Positions 25,527 through 33,139 of a DNA stretch of 64,000 nt are shown here, one piece after another (the stretch's first letter is position 1; each line of letters opens with the position of its first letter). Below the pieces are notes generated by a model. That model was not told the origin of the DNA. It worked only from the letters and a program-made list of their open reading frames with translations, and searched no databases. This stretch comes from Chiayiivirga flava (GTDB lineage: Bacteria; Pseudomonadota; Gammaproteobacteria; Xanthomonadales; Xanthomonadaceae), in NCBI RefSeq assembly GCF_014202825.1, contig NZ_JACHHP010000001.1, positions 62,001 through 126,000 of the forward strand, written 5' to 3'. A program made the translations under genes and the position numbers.

Positions 25527-26159
25527 ATGACGAAAGTGACTGCCGTGCTGTGGCTGCTGCTCGCGCCGGGGTCGCTGTGCGCGTCCGGCATCGATCTGCG
25601 GAGCCATTGCCTGGACTGCCACCGCCCGCACCAGCGACGCGGCGAGGTGCCGTTGATCGAAGGGCAGCAGCGCGACTACCTGGAGCACCAGCTGCGTCGC
25701 TTCCGTGCGCGGCACCGCGACACGTTCCCCATGTCCGCCCTCGTGAGCGCCACCGACGATGCCACCCTGCGCGACCTGGCATCGCGTCTGTCCGCCCGTG
25801 CGTGGCGCGACGCCGGCGCACCGCGCGATGCCGCCGCCGCGCGCCGCGGCGCAGATGCCGCCACGCGGCGCGACTGCGCGGGCTGCCACGGCGCCGACTT
25901 CACCGGGATCGGCGACATCGCGCGCCTGGCGGGCCAGCATCCGGGATATCTGGCGCGGCAGATCGAAGGCTTCGGTCGCGGCGACCGCTACCATCCGCCG
26001 TCGGGCACGGGTGCGCCGATGCACACCATTTCCGCCGCCGAAGCGGCGGATCTGGGGGCGTACTTCGGCACGCTGCGCGTGGTAGCGCCCGGGAATGCGG
26101 AGGCCGAACCTGCACGCGAGGACCGCACGCCGCCCGACCCGGCCCGCGGCCGCGATTGA
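25527..26159 (+). CDS. Di-haem cytochrome c (c4-like)
   Basis: 210 aa with an N-terminal signal peptide (MTKVTAVLWLLLAPGSLCA) and two CxxCH haem sites: Cys28-Cys31-His32 (CLDCH) and Cys117-Cys120-His121 (CAGCH). Likely distal Met ligands lie in FPMSAL and GAPMHTIS, giving two c-type domains as in cytochrome c4. It should be periplasmic and may pass electrons from the sqr system or quinol oxidation to a high-affinity terminal oxidase. It lies 71 bp downstream of the RND gene, with GGAG upstream. Its TGA stop is embedded in the FNR-type box at 26156. Confidence 0.93.
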   Translation: MTKVTAVLWLLLAPGSLCASGIDLRSHCLDCHRPHQRRGEVPLIEGQQRDYLEHQLRRFRARHRDTFPMSALVSATDDATLRDLASRLSARAWRDAGAPRDAAAARRGADAATRRDCAGCHGADFTGIGDIARLAGQHPGYLARQIEGFGRGDRYHPPSGTGAPMHTISAAEAADLGAYFGTLRVVAPGNAEAEPAREDRTPPDPARGRD

Positions 26160-26169
26160 TCCGGATCAA
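26156..26169. promoter_or_regulatory. FNR/Anr-type box, L,D-transpeptidase promoter
   Basis: TTGATCCGGATCAA, a perfect full 14-bp palindrome. The cytochrome c stop TGA (26157-26159) is inside it. CATGCT (26192-26197) lies 32 bp from the centre, and the predicted transcription start coincides with the ATG at 26204. Confidence 0.78.
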
Positions 26170-26203
26170 TCGCGTGCACGGCGTGCGCGCGCATGCTCGG
26201 CCC

Positions 26204-27124
26204 ATGCTCCGGTCTCGCGTCGGTTTCCGCGGCACGGCACTCGCGCTGGGCGTGCTGTGCGTCTGGCTCGCCGCGATGCAGGCCGGCGCCGCCGAGGTGC
26301 GCTGGACGCCGTCGCTCGCGCCGGCCGGCCCGTTGCTGATGCTGGTTCGCCTCGACCGGCAGCGGATCGACGTGTTCCGCAACGGCGTCGCCATCGGGAG
26401 CAGCCCGATCAGCTCTGGACGGGCAGGGTACGAAACACCCACGGGCGTCTTCACGATCCTGCAGAAGGACCGCGACCATCGCTCCAATCGGTACAACGAC
26501 GCACCGATGCCGCACATGGCGCGGCTCACGTGGGACGGCGTCGCGCTGCATGGCGGGCTGGTCCCGGGCTATCCGGCATCGCATGGCTGCAGTCGCGTCG
26601 AGGGCGCCAACCGGTCGGCCGCGCCGCCCCCTGACTGGGCGGTGTGGGAGGTTTGCCCTCGACGTGACAGCACGGGAGAAACGGAACAGGGGCCGTCGAT
26701 GCGTTGCCTGCTTTTCGCCGCACTGTGCGGCATGCCGATACTTGCCGGTGCGGCCGATCCGATCCTGCGATGCGTTACCGCGGATGGACATGTCGTTTTC
26801 ACGCAGCACCAGTGCCCGGTAGGAGCGAAGTTGACGCGCAAGGTCGAGGTCACACCGGATCTGCCACGCGACGGATCGGCTCGGACCTGGCAGCAGCAGG
26901 CGCAGGAACAACAACGGATCTTGCGGCGTGAGCCGGCGGATCAGTCCTGGTATTTTTCGGCCGGTGACCCACGTGTGCCGGACGCCAGAGACCGTCAGCG
27001 CGAGCACTGTCTGCAGGTCCGGAAAGATGTCGAGTCCGAGCGCAAGCGGCGTGGTGTGGGTGCCACGTTCGGGGAGGTTCGGAACTGGGACGACCGCGTT
27101 CAGACTGCGTGCAAGGGCCTGTAG
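26204..27124 (+). CDS. Truncated L,D-transpeptidase (YkuD) in frame with a DUF4124-like gene
   Basis: Open frame of 306 codons that looks like two genes joined. Residues 1-34 are a signal peptide (ending MQAGAA). Residues about 40-136 are a YkuD domain with ETPTGVFTI, the HGG triad His and SHGCSR with the catalytic Cys. In intact family members another 20-30 residues complete the fold, but here homology stops just after SHGCSRVEGAN. A Pro-rich stretch with no family resemblance follows, running without a stop into the next gene (ATG 26699). This suggests a deletion or recombination at about 26610. Either a non-functional pseudogene or a chimeric secreted protein. Confidence 0.6.
   Translation: MLRSRVGFRGTALALGVLCVWLAAMQAGAAEVRWTPSLAPAGPLLMLVRLDRQRIDVFRNGVAIGSSPISSGRAGYETPTGVFTILQKDRDHRSNRYNDAPMPHMARLTWDGVALHGGLVPGYPASHGCSRVEGANRSAAPPPDWAVWEVCPRRDSTGETEQGPSMRCLLFAALCGMPILAGAADPILRCVTADGHVVFTQHQCPVGAKLTRKVEVTPDLPRDGSARTWQQQAQEQQRILRREPADQSWYFSAGDPRVPDARDRQREHCLQVRKDVESERKRRGVGATFGEVRNWDDRVQTACKGL
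26699..27124 (+). CDS. DUF4124-like secreted protein
   Basis: 141 aa if started at ATG 26699 (CAGGGG 7 bp upstream); in the same frame as the truncated transpeptidase. Signal peptide MRCLLFAALCGMPILAGAA, then a short beta segment ILRCVTADGHVVFTQHQCP, reminiscent of the DUF4124 fold with its two Cys. A Gln/Arg-rich helix (WQQQAQEQQRILRREP) and a C-terminal Cys pair follow. Such periplasmic proteins are common in this group but have no known function. The internal start is credible because the signal peptide lies exactly at this ATG. Confidence 0.75.
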   Translation: MRCLLFAALCGMPILAGAADPILRCVTADGHVVFTQHQCPVGAKLTRKVEVTPDLPRDGSARTWQQQAQEQQRILRREPADQSWYFSAGDPRVPDARDRQREHCLQVRKDVESERKRRGVGATFGEVRNWDDRVQTACKGL

Positions 27125-27751
27125 GCCGCGCCGAGGCATTGCTCCCGGAACTTGGTCGATGGCACCACGACCACGCGCAGCGGCTGCCGATCGACGGCGT
27201 CGCGGCGCTGCGTGCAGGCGCGTTGACGGCGCGCTGTTCCGCGTCCTGCCTCCACGCAAGCCCGAGCGCGCGGTTGACCGGTAGCCGTGCGCCGTGAGGC
27301 GACGCGAGACAGCACCCGACGATGCGCCAGCTTGCCACGGGGCATGCAGTCGTCCGCAGCCTGCGAAACTCCAGTCGTGGAGCGCGAGCAAGCACGCGAG
27401 AGCACGCGTTGTACGTGGCACGACTGAGCGTCGGAGAGCATGCGCAGGAGCCGTTGCAGGGAACGGGAACTGTCGGGCTGCGCTAAGTGCCTGGGATCTC
27501 GCACGAATCGTGGTGAACAAACGCAACAGGCCGCGAGTCGTAATTGCGCATAATGTATATTATGTAATAATTTTAAGTCCGGATCGACGGTCAATACGCT
27601 GCTGCCCTTGGCCATCCCCCTGCAGCTGTCGACCACATCGCAGCTGCCGTCGCCAGCCTTGCCCGATAGTTGCGTCAGGCACTTCCAAAAAAACCCGCCG
27701 CCCGCAGCGCCCCGAGCGACAGAATTGCGTATGTTGTGCCAGACTCCCGGC
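27125..27751. other. Intergenic stretch with an AT-rich patch
   Basis: No convincing gene in about 630 bp. The first 400 bp have moderate GC and short broken frames in all phases. At 27541-27580 the sequence is abruptly AT-rich, with a dyad CATAAT-GTAT-ATTATG (27549-27564), possibly a promoter/operator for the sigma factor gene downstream. Base composition unlike the flanks and the broken transpeptidase upstream suggest a recombination scar. Confidence 0.5.
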
Positions 27752-28327
27752 ATGCTTCCCGACGCAAGCGCGACGTCCGCCGGCAACGGCACGCCACCGC
27801 AGGACGCTTCGCTCCATGCCCTGATGGAGGCGCTGTACGCCGATCTGCGCAAGGTGGCGCGGCGCGAGAGGTTCCGCGTCGGCGCCGGTGCCACGCTCTG
27901 CACGACGGCCCTGATCAGCGAAGCCTGGCTGAAGTTGCAACGCCAGTCCGGCTGGCAGGATCGGCAACACTTCCTCGCCACCGCCGCGCTCGCGATGCGG
28001 CAGGTGCTGGTCAACGATGCGCTGGCGCGTGGTGCCGGCAAGCGCAACCGCGGCGAGGCACCGCTGCCGCTCGACGCCGGCCTCGACGCCGCCGATGCCG
28101 CCGACGAACAGATCCTGCAGGTCAACGAGGCCGTCGGTCGTCTCGCCGCGCTCAGTCCGCGTCTGGCGCAGGTGGTGGAATGCCGCTTCTTCGCCGGTTT
28201 CAGCGATGCCGAAACCGCCGAGGCGCTCGGCGTCACCGACCGCACCGTGCGGCGCGACTGGCTCAAGGCCCGCGCCTGGCTGTACCGCGAACTCGGCGAA
28301 GCGGCGCCTTCCGATGGCGACGCCTGA
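27752..28327 (+). CDS. ECF-type RNA polymerase sigma factor (TIGR02999-like)
   Basis: 191 aa from ATG 27752; ATG 27731 is an alternative, and no strong Shine-Dalgarno decides. Region 2 shows LMEALYADLRKVARRERFR and TLCTTALISEAWLKLQ, typical of the ECF subfamily often paired with Ser/Thr kinases in Xanthomonadales and Acidobacteria. Region 4 is LSPRLAQVVECRFFAGFSDAETAEALGVTDRTVRRDW. No anti-sigma factor is encoded beside it. The kinase gene starts 14 bp before its stop, so phosphorylation may replace anti-sigma control; that is inference. Confidence 0.9.
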   Translation: MLPDASATSAGNGTPPQDASLHALMEALYADLRKVARRERFRVGAGATLCTTALISEAWLKLQRQSGWQDRQHFLATAALAMRQVLVNDALARGAGKRNRGEAPLPLDAGLDAADAADEQILQVNEAVGRLAALSPRLAQVVECRFFAGFSDAETAEALGVTDRTVRRDWLKARAWLYRELGEAAPSDGDA

Positions 28328-30758
28328 TCCGGAGGCGCACGACGCCGCGTTGCGCTTCGCGCGTATCGATGCCCTGCTCGATGCGGCCCTGGAACTGCCC
28401 CCCGAACAACGCGAAGCGATGGTGCGGGCGCAGTGCGACGACGATGCGCTGTGCCGCGAGGTGATCGATCTGCTGCGTGCGATCGAATCGTCCGACGGCT
28501 TTCTCGAACCGGGCGCGGACGAGCCGCCGGCCGATGCCGAGCAGCGCATCGGTCCGTGGCGCCTGCTGCGGCGTCTGGGGCGCGGCGGTTCGGGCGATGT
28601 CTGGCTCGCGAGCCGCGACGACGGTCGCTTCGAACAGCACGTGGCGATCAAGCTGCTGCGCCACTGGGCGGAAGACGAAGTGCCGCGCTTCCTGCGCGAG
28701 CAGCAGCTGCTGGCGCGTCTGGAACATCCGAACATCGCGCGCCTGATCGATGCCGGCAGCACCGACGGCGGGCGTCCGTACATGGTGATGGAATACATCG
28801 CCGGCAGCACGCTGACCGAGCACTGCCGCGCGCGTGCGTTGTCCGTGGACGCGCGGCTGGCGCTGTTTGCGCAGGTCTGCGACGCGGTGGCGTATGCGCA
28901 CCGGCACCTCGTCGTGCACCGCGACCTGAAGCCGCAGAACATCCTCGTGCGCGACGACGGCCGCGTGGCGCTGCTCGACTTCGGCATCGCGCGCCTGCTC
29001 GACGGTGGCGACGCGCGCACCGAAACCCGCGGCCTGCGTCTCACGCCGCAATACGCCGCGCCGGAACAATTGGCCGGAGAGGCGCAGACGACGCTGACCG
29101 ACGTCTACGCGCTGGGGCTGGTGCTGTACGAGCTGCTTGCAGGGCGTCCGCCGTGGACGCTGGTGTCGGGCCACGGTTCGATGGCCGCGTTGCAGCGTGC
29201 GCTCGCCGGCCCGCCGCCGGCGCCGAGCACCCGTGCCCTCGCCTCGGCGGATGCGCGCCGCCTGCGCGGCGATCTGGATGCCATCGTGCGCAAGGCACTG
29301 CGGCCGGAACCCGATGCGCGGTATCCGTCGGTCGAGGCCCTGCGCGACGATATCGCGCAACATCTCGCGCTGCGGCCGGTGCGTGCGCGCGGCGATGCCT
29401 TCGGCTACCGCCTGCGGCGCGGACTGCGCCGGTACTGGCTCGCGGCGACGGCGTCGGCGCTGGTGCTCGCCGGCCTGCTCGGCGCCCTCGCGGCGATTTC
29501 GCTGGCCCAGCGCGAAGCCACGCGCGAACGCGACATCGCGCAGACCGAAGCGCGCCGCAGCAAGGCCGTGCGCGACTATCTCGCGCTGATGTTCCGCGAC
29601 GCCGGCCAGCATGCCCGCGACGGCGCACCGCTGAGCGCCAAGCAGGTGCTGGACCAGGCCGCATCGCGTGTCGCGGACGGATTCTCGGGCGACCCGGCCG
29701 CCGTGGCCGAGCTGCTCAAGGCACTCGGCGAACTGCATTTCTACATCGGCGACTATGCGGCCGCCGAGCCCCTGCTGCAGCGCTGGCTGACGCAGGAGGA
29801 CGCGATCGGCGACCCGGTGGCGGCTGCCGACGTGCGCTTCACGCTGGCCGAGACCCTGCATCGCATGGGCCGGCACGACGAGGCGCGTACCCTGCTCGCC
29901 CGAGCGCAGGCGTTCTGGGCCACCGACGCCGAACGCCACGCCGATGTGCTGCTGGTGAGCCGCATGCTGCAGTCCCAGCTCGAACGCCAGGCCGGCGATG
30001 TGGCCGGTGCGCTGCAGACGCTCGAGCGCAGCCTGCCACAGCGCCTCGCGCGTTCGGGCACCGACGATTTCGAGACCGCGGTGCTGTACACCAATCTCGG
30101 CGCGGCCTACATCCAGGCCGGACGTTTCGACGAAGGCATCGTCGCATCCGAACGTGCGATGACGTTGTGGAGCGCGCTCGACCTGGACACCGGCAACGAC
30201 GCGCTCAACACGCTCAACAATCTTGCCGCGGCGTATTTCCGCACCGATGATCTCGCCAGCGCCGAAGAGTACTTCGCGCGTGCGCTGGCGGTGCGTCGCG
30301 ACGCCTACGGACCGTCCGCGGCCACCGCCGCACTGATCGGCAACTACGCGCGCGTGCTGCAGCGGCGCGGACGCGTCGCCGACGCGCTGGTGCTGGTGGA
30401 GGAAGCCGAACCGATGGCCCTGCAACTGAGCGGCACCGGCAGTCCGCTGACGGCGGCGCTGCGTGCCACGCGCGCCGAACTGCTGCTCGCGCTCGAGCGC
30501 CACGACGATTGCGATGCCGTGCTCGACGCACTCGAGGCGATGACGCTCCCTCCCCCGCTGCAGCTGCGCGTCGGCATCGTGCGCGCGCGGCAACTCGACG
30601 GCACAGGTAATCGAACTGCGGCGCATGCGCTGCTTGCGCGCATGCACACCCTGGCGGACACCCTCGGCGAGCAGGCCGCACCGCTGCGGACGCAGCTCGA
30701 CGACGCCGGCATCGCGATCGGATACGCGGTGCCGCGGGCGGCGCCGACACCGCCCTGA
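28314..30758 (+). CDS. Membrane Ser/Thr protein kinase with C-terminal TPR-like repeats
   Basis: 814 aa. The N-terminal 75 residues form an acidic helical region. The Hanks-type kinase domain (about 82-350) has the Gly loop LGRGGSGDVW, VAIKLL Lys, catalytic Asp204 in VVHRDLKPQNI, LLDFGIA and the APEQL motif. A single membrane helix (about 373-396) follows, then a periplasmic region of TPR/Sel1-like helical repeats (NTLNNLAAAYFRTDDLASAEEYFARAL is the clearest). ATG 28314 overlaps the ECF sigma gene by 14 bp, indicating coupled expression. The architecture suggests an external or envelope signal read by the repeats and relayed to the sigma factor, as in other ECF-STK pairs. Confidence 0.93.
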   Translation: MATPDPEAHDAALRFARIDALLDAALELPPEQREAMVRAQCDDDALCREVIDLLRAIESSDGFLEPGADEPPADAEQRIGPWRLLRRLGRGGSGDVWLASRDDGRFEQHVAIKLLRHWAEDEVPRFLREQQLLARLEHPNIARLIDAGSTDGGRPYMVMEYIAGSTLTEHCRARALSVDARLALFAQVCDAVAYAHRHLVVHRDLKPQNILVRDDGRVALLDFGIARLLDGGDARTETRGLRLTPQYAAPEQLAGEAQTTLTDVYALGLVLYELLAGRPPWTLVSGHGSMAALQRALAGPPPAPSTRALASADARRLRGDLDAIVRKALRPEPDARYPSVEALRDDIAQHLALRPVRARGDAFGYRLRRGLRRYWLAATASALVLAGLLGALAAISLAQREATRERDIAQTEARRSKAVRDYLALMFRDAGQHARDGAPLSAKQVLDQAASRVADGFSGDPAAVAELLKALGELHFYIGDYAAAEPLLQRWLTQEDAIGDPVAAADVRFTLAETLHRMGRHDEARTLLARAQAFWATDAERHADVLLVSRMLQSQLERQAGDVAGALQTLERSLPQRLARSGTDDFETAVLYTNLGAAYIQAGRFDEGIVASERAMTLWSALDLDTGNDALNTLNNLAAAYFRTDDLASAEEYFARALAVRRDAYGPSAATAALIGNYARVLQRRGRVADALVLVEEAEPMALQLSGTGSPLTAALRATRAELLLALERHDDCDAVLDALEAMTLPPPLQLRVGIVRARQLDGTGNRTAAHALLARMHTLADTLGEQAAPLRTQLDDAGIAIGYAVPRAAPTPP

Positions 30759-30770
30759 GCGAGTCACTGC

Positions 30771-30784
30771 GCGGACTTGTCCGC
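30771..30784. terminator. Small hairpin between convergent genes
   Basis: GCGGA-CTTG-TCCGC hairpin in the 90-bp gap between the kinase gene (plus) and the DUF2063 gene (minus). The stem is only 5 bp with no T-run; a weak candidate for a shared terminator. Confidence 0.3.
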
Positions 30785-30848
30785 AGCGTGGCTCCGTGGC
30801 GATTCCGGTCGCGCGAACGTCCTAGTCTCCTCGCGAGTGTGTCGAGGT

Positions 30849-31655
30849 TCACGCGCTCTCTTGCGCAGGGCATGGAACCGATTCCCACGCGCGGATCCAG
30901 CCATCGCCGCACCATCGTTGCAGCATGGCGAGCATCGTGCCCGGCACCGCGTCCGCGGCATGCGACGCGGCGAGCACCTCGCACAGTCCAGCCAGATCGC
31001 CACCGGAAGCGATGTGCGCGAACGCCGCCGCTTCGTCGGCGGCCAGTGATCGGAAGCGCCCCACGCGTTCCGCGTCGCGCCACAGCACCCACGCCGACGC
31101 ACGCGTCGCGACCGCGGGCGGCGCATGCGACCGTTTCGCGGCGCGCCAGATCTCGACCACGTTGCAGTCGAACCGCAGTACGCGCACGCTCGGATGAAGC
31201 TGCGGCACCAGTGTCGGCCAGTGCGCAGGCGGCAGCGTCGCGAGGTCGCTCCAGAGTGCGGGTACCGCGTCGGCGGCGTCGAAGCTGTCGAGCAGCCCGC
31301 GTTCGAAGGCTGCCAGCTGCGCGAGGTCGGCGGCATCGGCATAGGCCGGTGCGGTGCGCAGGTACTGCGGCAGCGCATTACCGAAGTCGCGCAGCGAGTG
31401 GTGTCGTGACGGACACGCCGCGATGTAGTCGGTGCACAGCGCGCGCCAGCGCGCCTCGCCCAGATGGTGCGCGAGCGCGGCGTGGTCGTGCTCCAGCGCT
31501 TCGCGCAGCCGGGCGCCGTAGGCGTTCCGGTAGATGCGCAGCCCTGTGCCGGCGGGCATGCGGGTCTGCGCGATGGCATCGTCGAACCCGGCGCCGCCGC
31601 CACGCATGCGCTCCAGAAACCGGCGCTGCAGCGCCGCGAGCGTGGTCGCGCTCAC
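30849..31655 (-). CDS. bufC: BufC-like DUF2063 protein (bufferin maturation, operon 2)
   Basis: 268 aa from GTG 31655, overlapping the MNIO gene stop (GTGA). N-terminal DUF2063 domain: LQRRFLERM, then the diagnostic [26 protein letters not shown] segment. The C-terminal half has a mixed alpha/beta region ending in a Trp-rich tail ([14 protein letters not shown]). In bufferin and related RiPP pathways, the DUF2063 protein partners the DUF692 enzyme and probably recruits the precursor. Last gene of bufA2-bufB-bufC. Confidence 0.88.
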   Translation of the reverse strand: MSATTLAALQRRFLERMRGGGAGFDDAIAQTRMPAGTGLRIYRNAYGARLREALEHDHAALAHHLGEARWRALCTDYIAACPSRHHSLRDFGNALPQYLRTAPAYADAADLAQLAAFERGLLDSFDAADAVPALWSDLATLPPAHWPTLVPQLHPSVRVLRFDCNVVEIWRAAKRSHAPPAVATRASAWVLWRDAERVGRFRSLAADEAAAFAHIASGGDLAGLCEVLAASHAADAVPGTMLAMLQRWCGDGWIRAWESVPCPAQESA

Positions 31656-32533
31656 GCGGGTGTCCGCGAGGCACGCGCGAACGCCGCACGGGCCTGGTCC
31701 AGCTCGCGCAAAAGCTCGGGCAGAGGCGGCACGCGATCGTCGCGCTCGATCATGGTGCTGACCGGGCCGATGCGACGGATGGCAGCCTCGTACAGCGACC
31801 ACACCGGGTCCGCGACGGCATGGTCGTGCGTATCGATGCAGTAATCGCCTTCGTCGCTGTGTCCGGCGAGATGGATCTGCCAGATGCGATCGGCCGGCAT
31901 CGCGGCAAGATAGTCGAGCGGATCGAAGCCGTGGTTGCGCGCGCTGACGTACACGTTGTTCACATCGAGCAGCAGGCAGCATCCGCTGCGCCGCGCTACC
32001 TGCGCGACGAACTCCCATTCGGGCATGTCCGAGGCGGAGAATTCAACATAGCTGCTGAGGTTTTCGAGCACGATCTCGCGCCCGAGGAAATCCTGCACCT
32101 GCTGCACGCGCGTTACCACATGCGCGATGGCGGCCTCGTGGTACGGAAGCGGCAGCAGGTCGTGGCTGTTGATGCCGTCGACCCCGGTCCAGCACAGGTG
32201 ATCGGAGATCCATGCCGGCTCGATCTCGTGCGCAAGGCGGCGCAGGCGTTCGAGATAATGCAGGTCGAGCGCGTCGGTGCCGCCGATCGACAGCGACACA
32301 CCGTGCATCACCAGCGGATAGTCGGCGCGGACCCGTTCCAGGTAGTGGCGCGGCTTGCCGCCGGCCACCATGAAATTTTCCGAGGTGATTTCGAACCAGT
32401 CCACGCGCGGCGCATCGGCGAGCACCACCTCGAAATGCGCCGTGCGCAGTCCCAGCCCGAAACCGAGCCACGGCCGCGACGCCGGCGCCGCAGCGCCGGC
32501 GTGTGCCTCTCCCGGGGGCGGGCCGTGCCGCAT
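31652..32533 (-). CDS. bufB: BufB-like DUF692 multinuclear iron oxidase (MNIO), operon 2
   Basis: 293 aa TIM-barrel enzyme of the DUF692/MNIO family, which uses a di- or tri-iron centre to modify Cys residues of ribosomal peptides. Conserved blocks are seen: [39 protein letters not shown] (His), [57 protein letters not shown] (His, Asp) and STMIERDD. In bufferins, MNIO converts Cys to 5-thiooxazoles that bind copper. The TGA of the precursor gene and this ATG (32533) share one base, so precursor and enzyme are coupled. Confidence 0.93.
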   Translation of the reverse strand: MRHGPPPGEAHAGAAAPASRPWLGFGLGLRTAHFEVVLADAPRVDWFEITSENFMVAGGKPRHYLERVRADYPLVMHGVSLSIGGTDALDLHYLERLRRLAHEIEPAWISDHLCWTGVDGINSHDLLPLPYHEAAIAHVVTRVQQVQDFLGREIVLENLSSYVEFSASDMPEWEFVAQVARRSGCCLLLDVNNVYVSARNHGFDPLDYLAAMPADRIWQIHLAGHSDEGDYCIDTHDHAVADPVWSLYEAAIRRIGPVSTMIERDDRVPPLPELLRELDQARAAFARASRTPA

Positions 32534-32991
32534 CAGGCCGAGGTCTTGCCGCCGGCGTTGGTGCAGGTGGCGGCGGGAAGGTTGGTGAAGCCCTGCCCCT
32601 TGCAACTGCCCTGCCCCTTGCAGGCGTTGTCGGCGGTCCTGCAGTCGTTGTGGCCCTTGCAGGTGTTGAGGCCGTAGCACTGCACCAGGCTGCTGGCGGC
32701 CACCTGCATCGACACGCCCGCGTCGATCACGCTGCCGCCGATGTGGCCGCAGGCTTCGGCCGGCGCGGCGAGGAACCCCTGGCCCTTGCAGCTGCCCTGC
32801 CCCTTGCAGGCGTTGGTGGCGGTCTTGCAATCGTTGTGGCCACCGCACTGGTTGATGCCCGAACAGTGCACGAGCGAGACCTCGGCCGCCGCGCCCGCAT
32901 TCTGCGCGGCGACCGGCGCGGACAGCGCCATGCCTGCGGCCATCATGGCCAGTGCTGCCCCGGGAATGCCGTGGATCGGATGGATTTTCAT
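32533..32991 (-). CDS. bufA2: BufA2-like bufferin precursor with duplicated Cys-rich core
   Basis: 152 aa from ATG 32991 (a longer frame to 33069 would remove the signal peptide from the N-terminus). Signal peptide about 1-29, ending APVAA. Two similar core units follow, 62 residues apart, each with six Cys in the pattern C-x-G-x-N-x-C-x-G-H-N-D-C-x-TA-x-NAC then [11 protein letters not shown]. Known BufA2-type precursors are shorter and appear to carry one such unit. This one has 12 core Cys, the substrates for MNIO modification. Expected product: a periplasmic copper-buffering peptide. Promoter-like motif at 33087-33113. Confidence 0.88.
   Translation of the reverse strand: MKIHPIHGIPGAALAMMAAGMALSAPVAAQNAGAAAEVSLVHCSGINQCGGHNDCKTATNACKGQGSCKGQGFLAAPAEACGHIGGSVIDAGVSMQVAASSLVQCYGLNTCKGHNDCRTADNACKGQGSCKGQGFTNLPAATCTNAGGKTSA
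32587..32876 (-). repeat. Tandem repeat of bufferin core, 186-bp period
   Basis: About 104 bp at 32587-32690 recurs at 32773-32876 with a few substitutions, offset exactly 186 bp (62 codons). Synonymous differences show it is not a very recent duplication. It encodes the two Cys-rich cores of the bufA2-like gene. Confidence 0.85.
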
Positions 32992-33086
32992 GCGTGTACT
33001 CCGGATGGACGAAGGGTTCGCGACGGTGACGCTGCACCGCAGCCGGCACGATGCCGGCTGCGGCAACATCCACTCGCGACAGACGG

Positions 33087-33113
33087 TTCGCTCGACGGCA
33101 TGCGACGGTTACG
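33087..33113 (-). promoter_or_regulatory. Candidate ECF promoter of bufA2 operon
   Basis: On the minus strand: GTAACC, 16-nt spacer, CGAA (-10-like at 33087-33090), 96 bp before the bufA2 ATG. Nearly the same as the motif before bufA1; both share GAGCGAA at the -10 end. Resembles Caulobacter SigF promoters (TGTAACC...CGAA). Confidence 0.6.
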
Positions 33114-33139
33114 CCATCGCAACCAAATGCCGCACCCGC

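Noticed and set aside
21841-25821. Very long antisense open frame (1326 codons) over the RND operon
   Set aside because: Reading is Arg/His/Gln-rich, caused by high GC; RND and adaptor proteins on the plus strand match families in full.
27125-27540. Small genes in the gap before the ECF sigma gene
   Set aside because: Short frames have no ribosome binding site, no start near an Arg/Gln-free reading and no recognisable domain.
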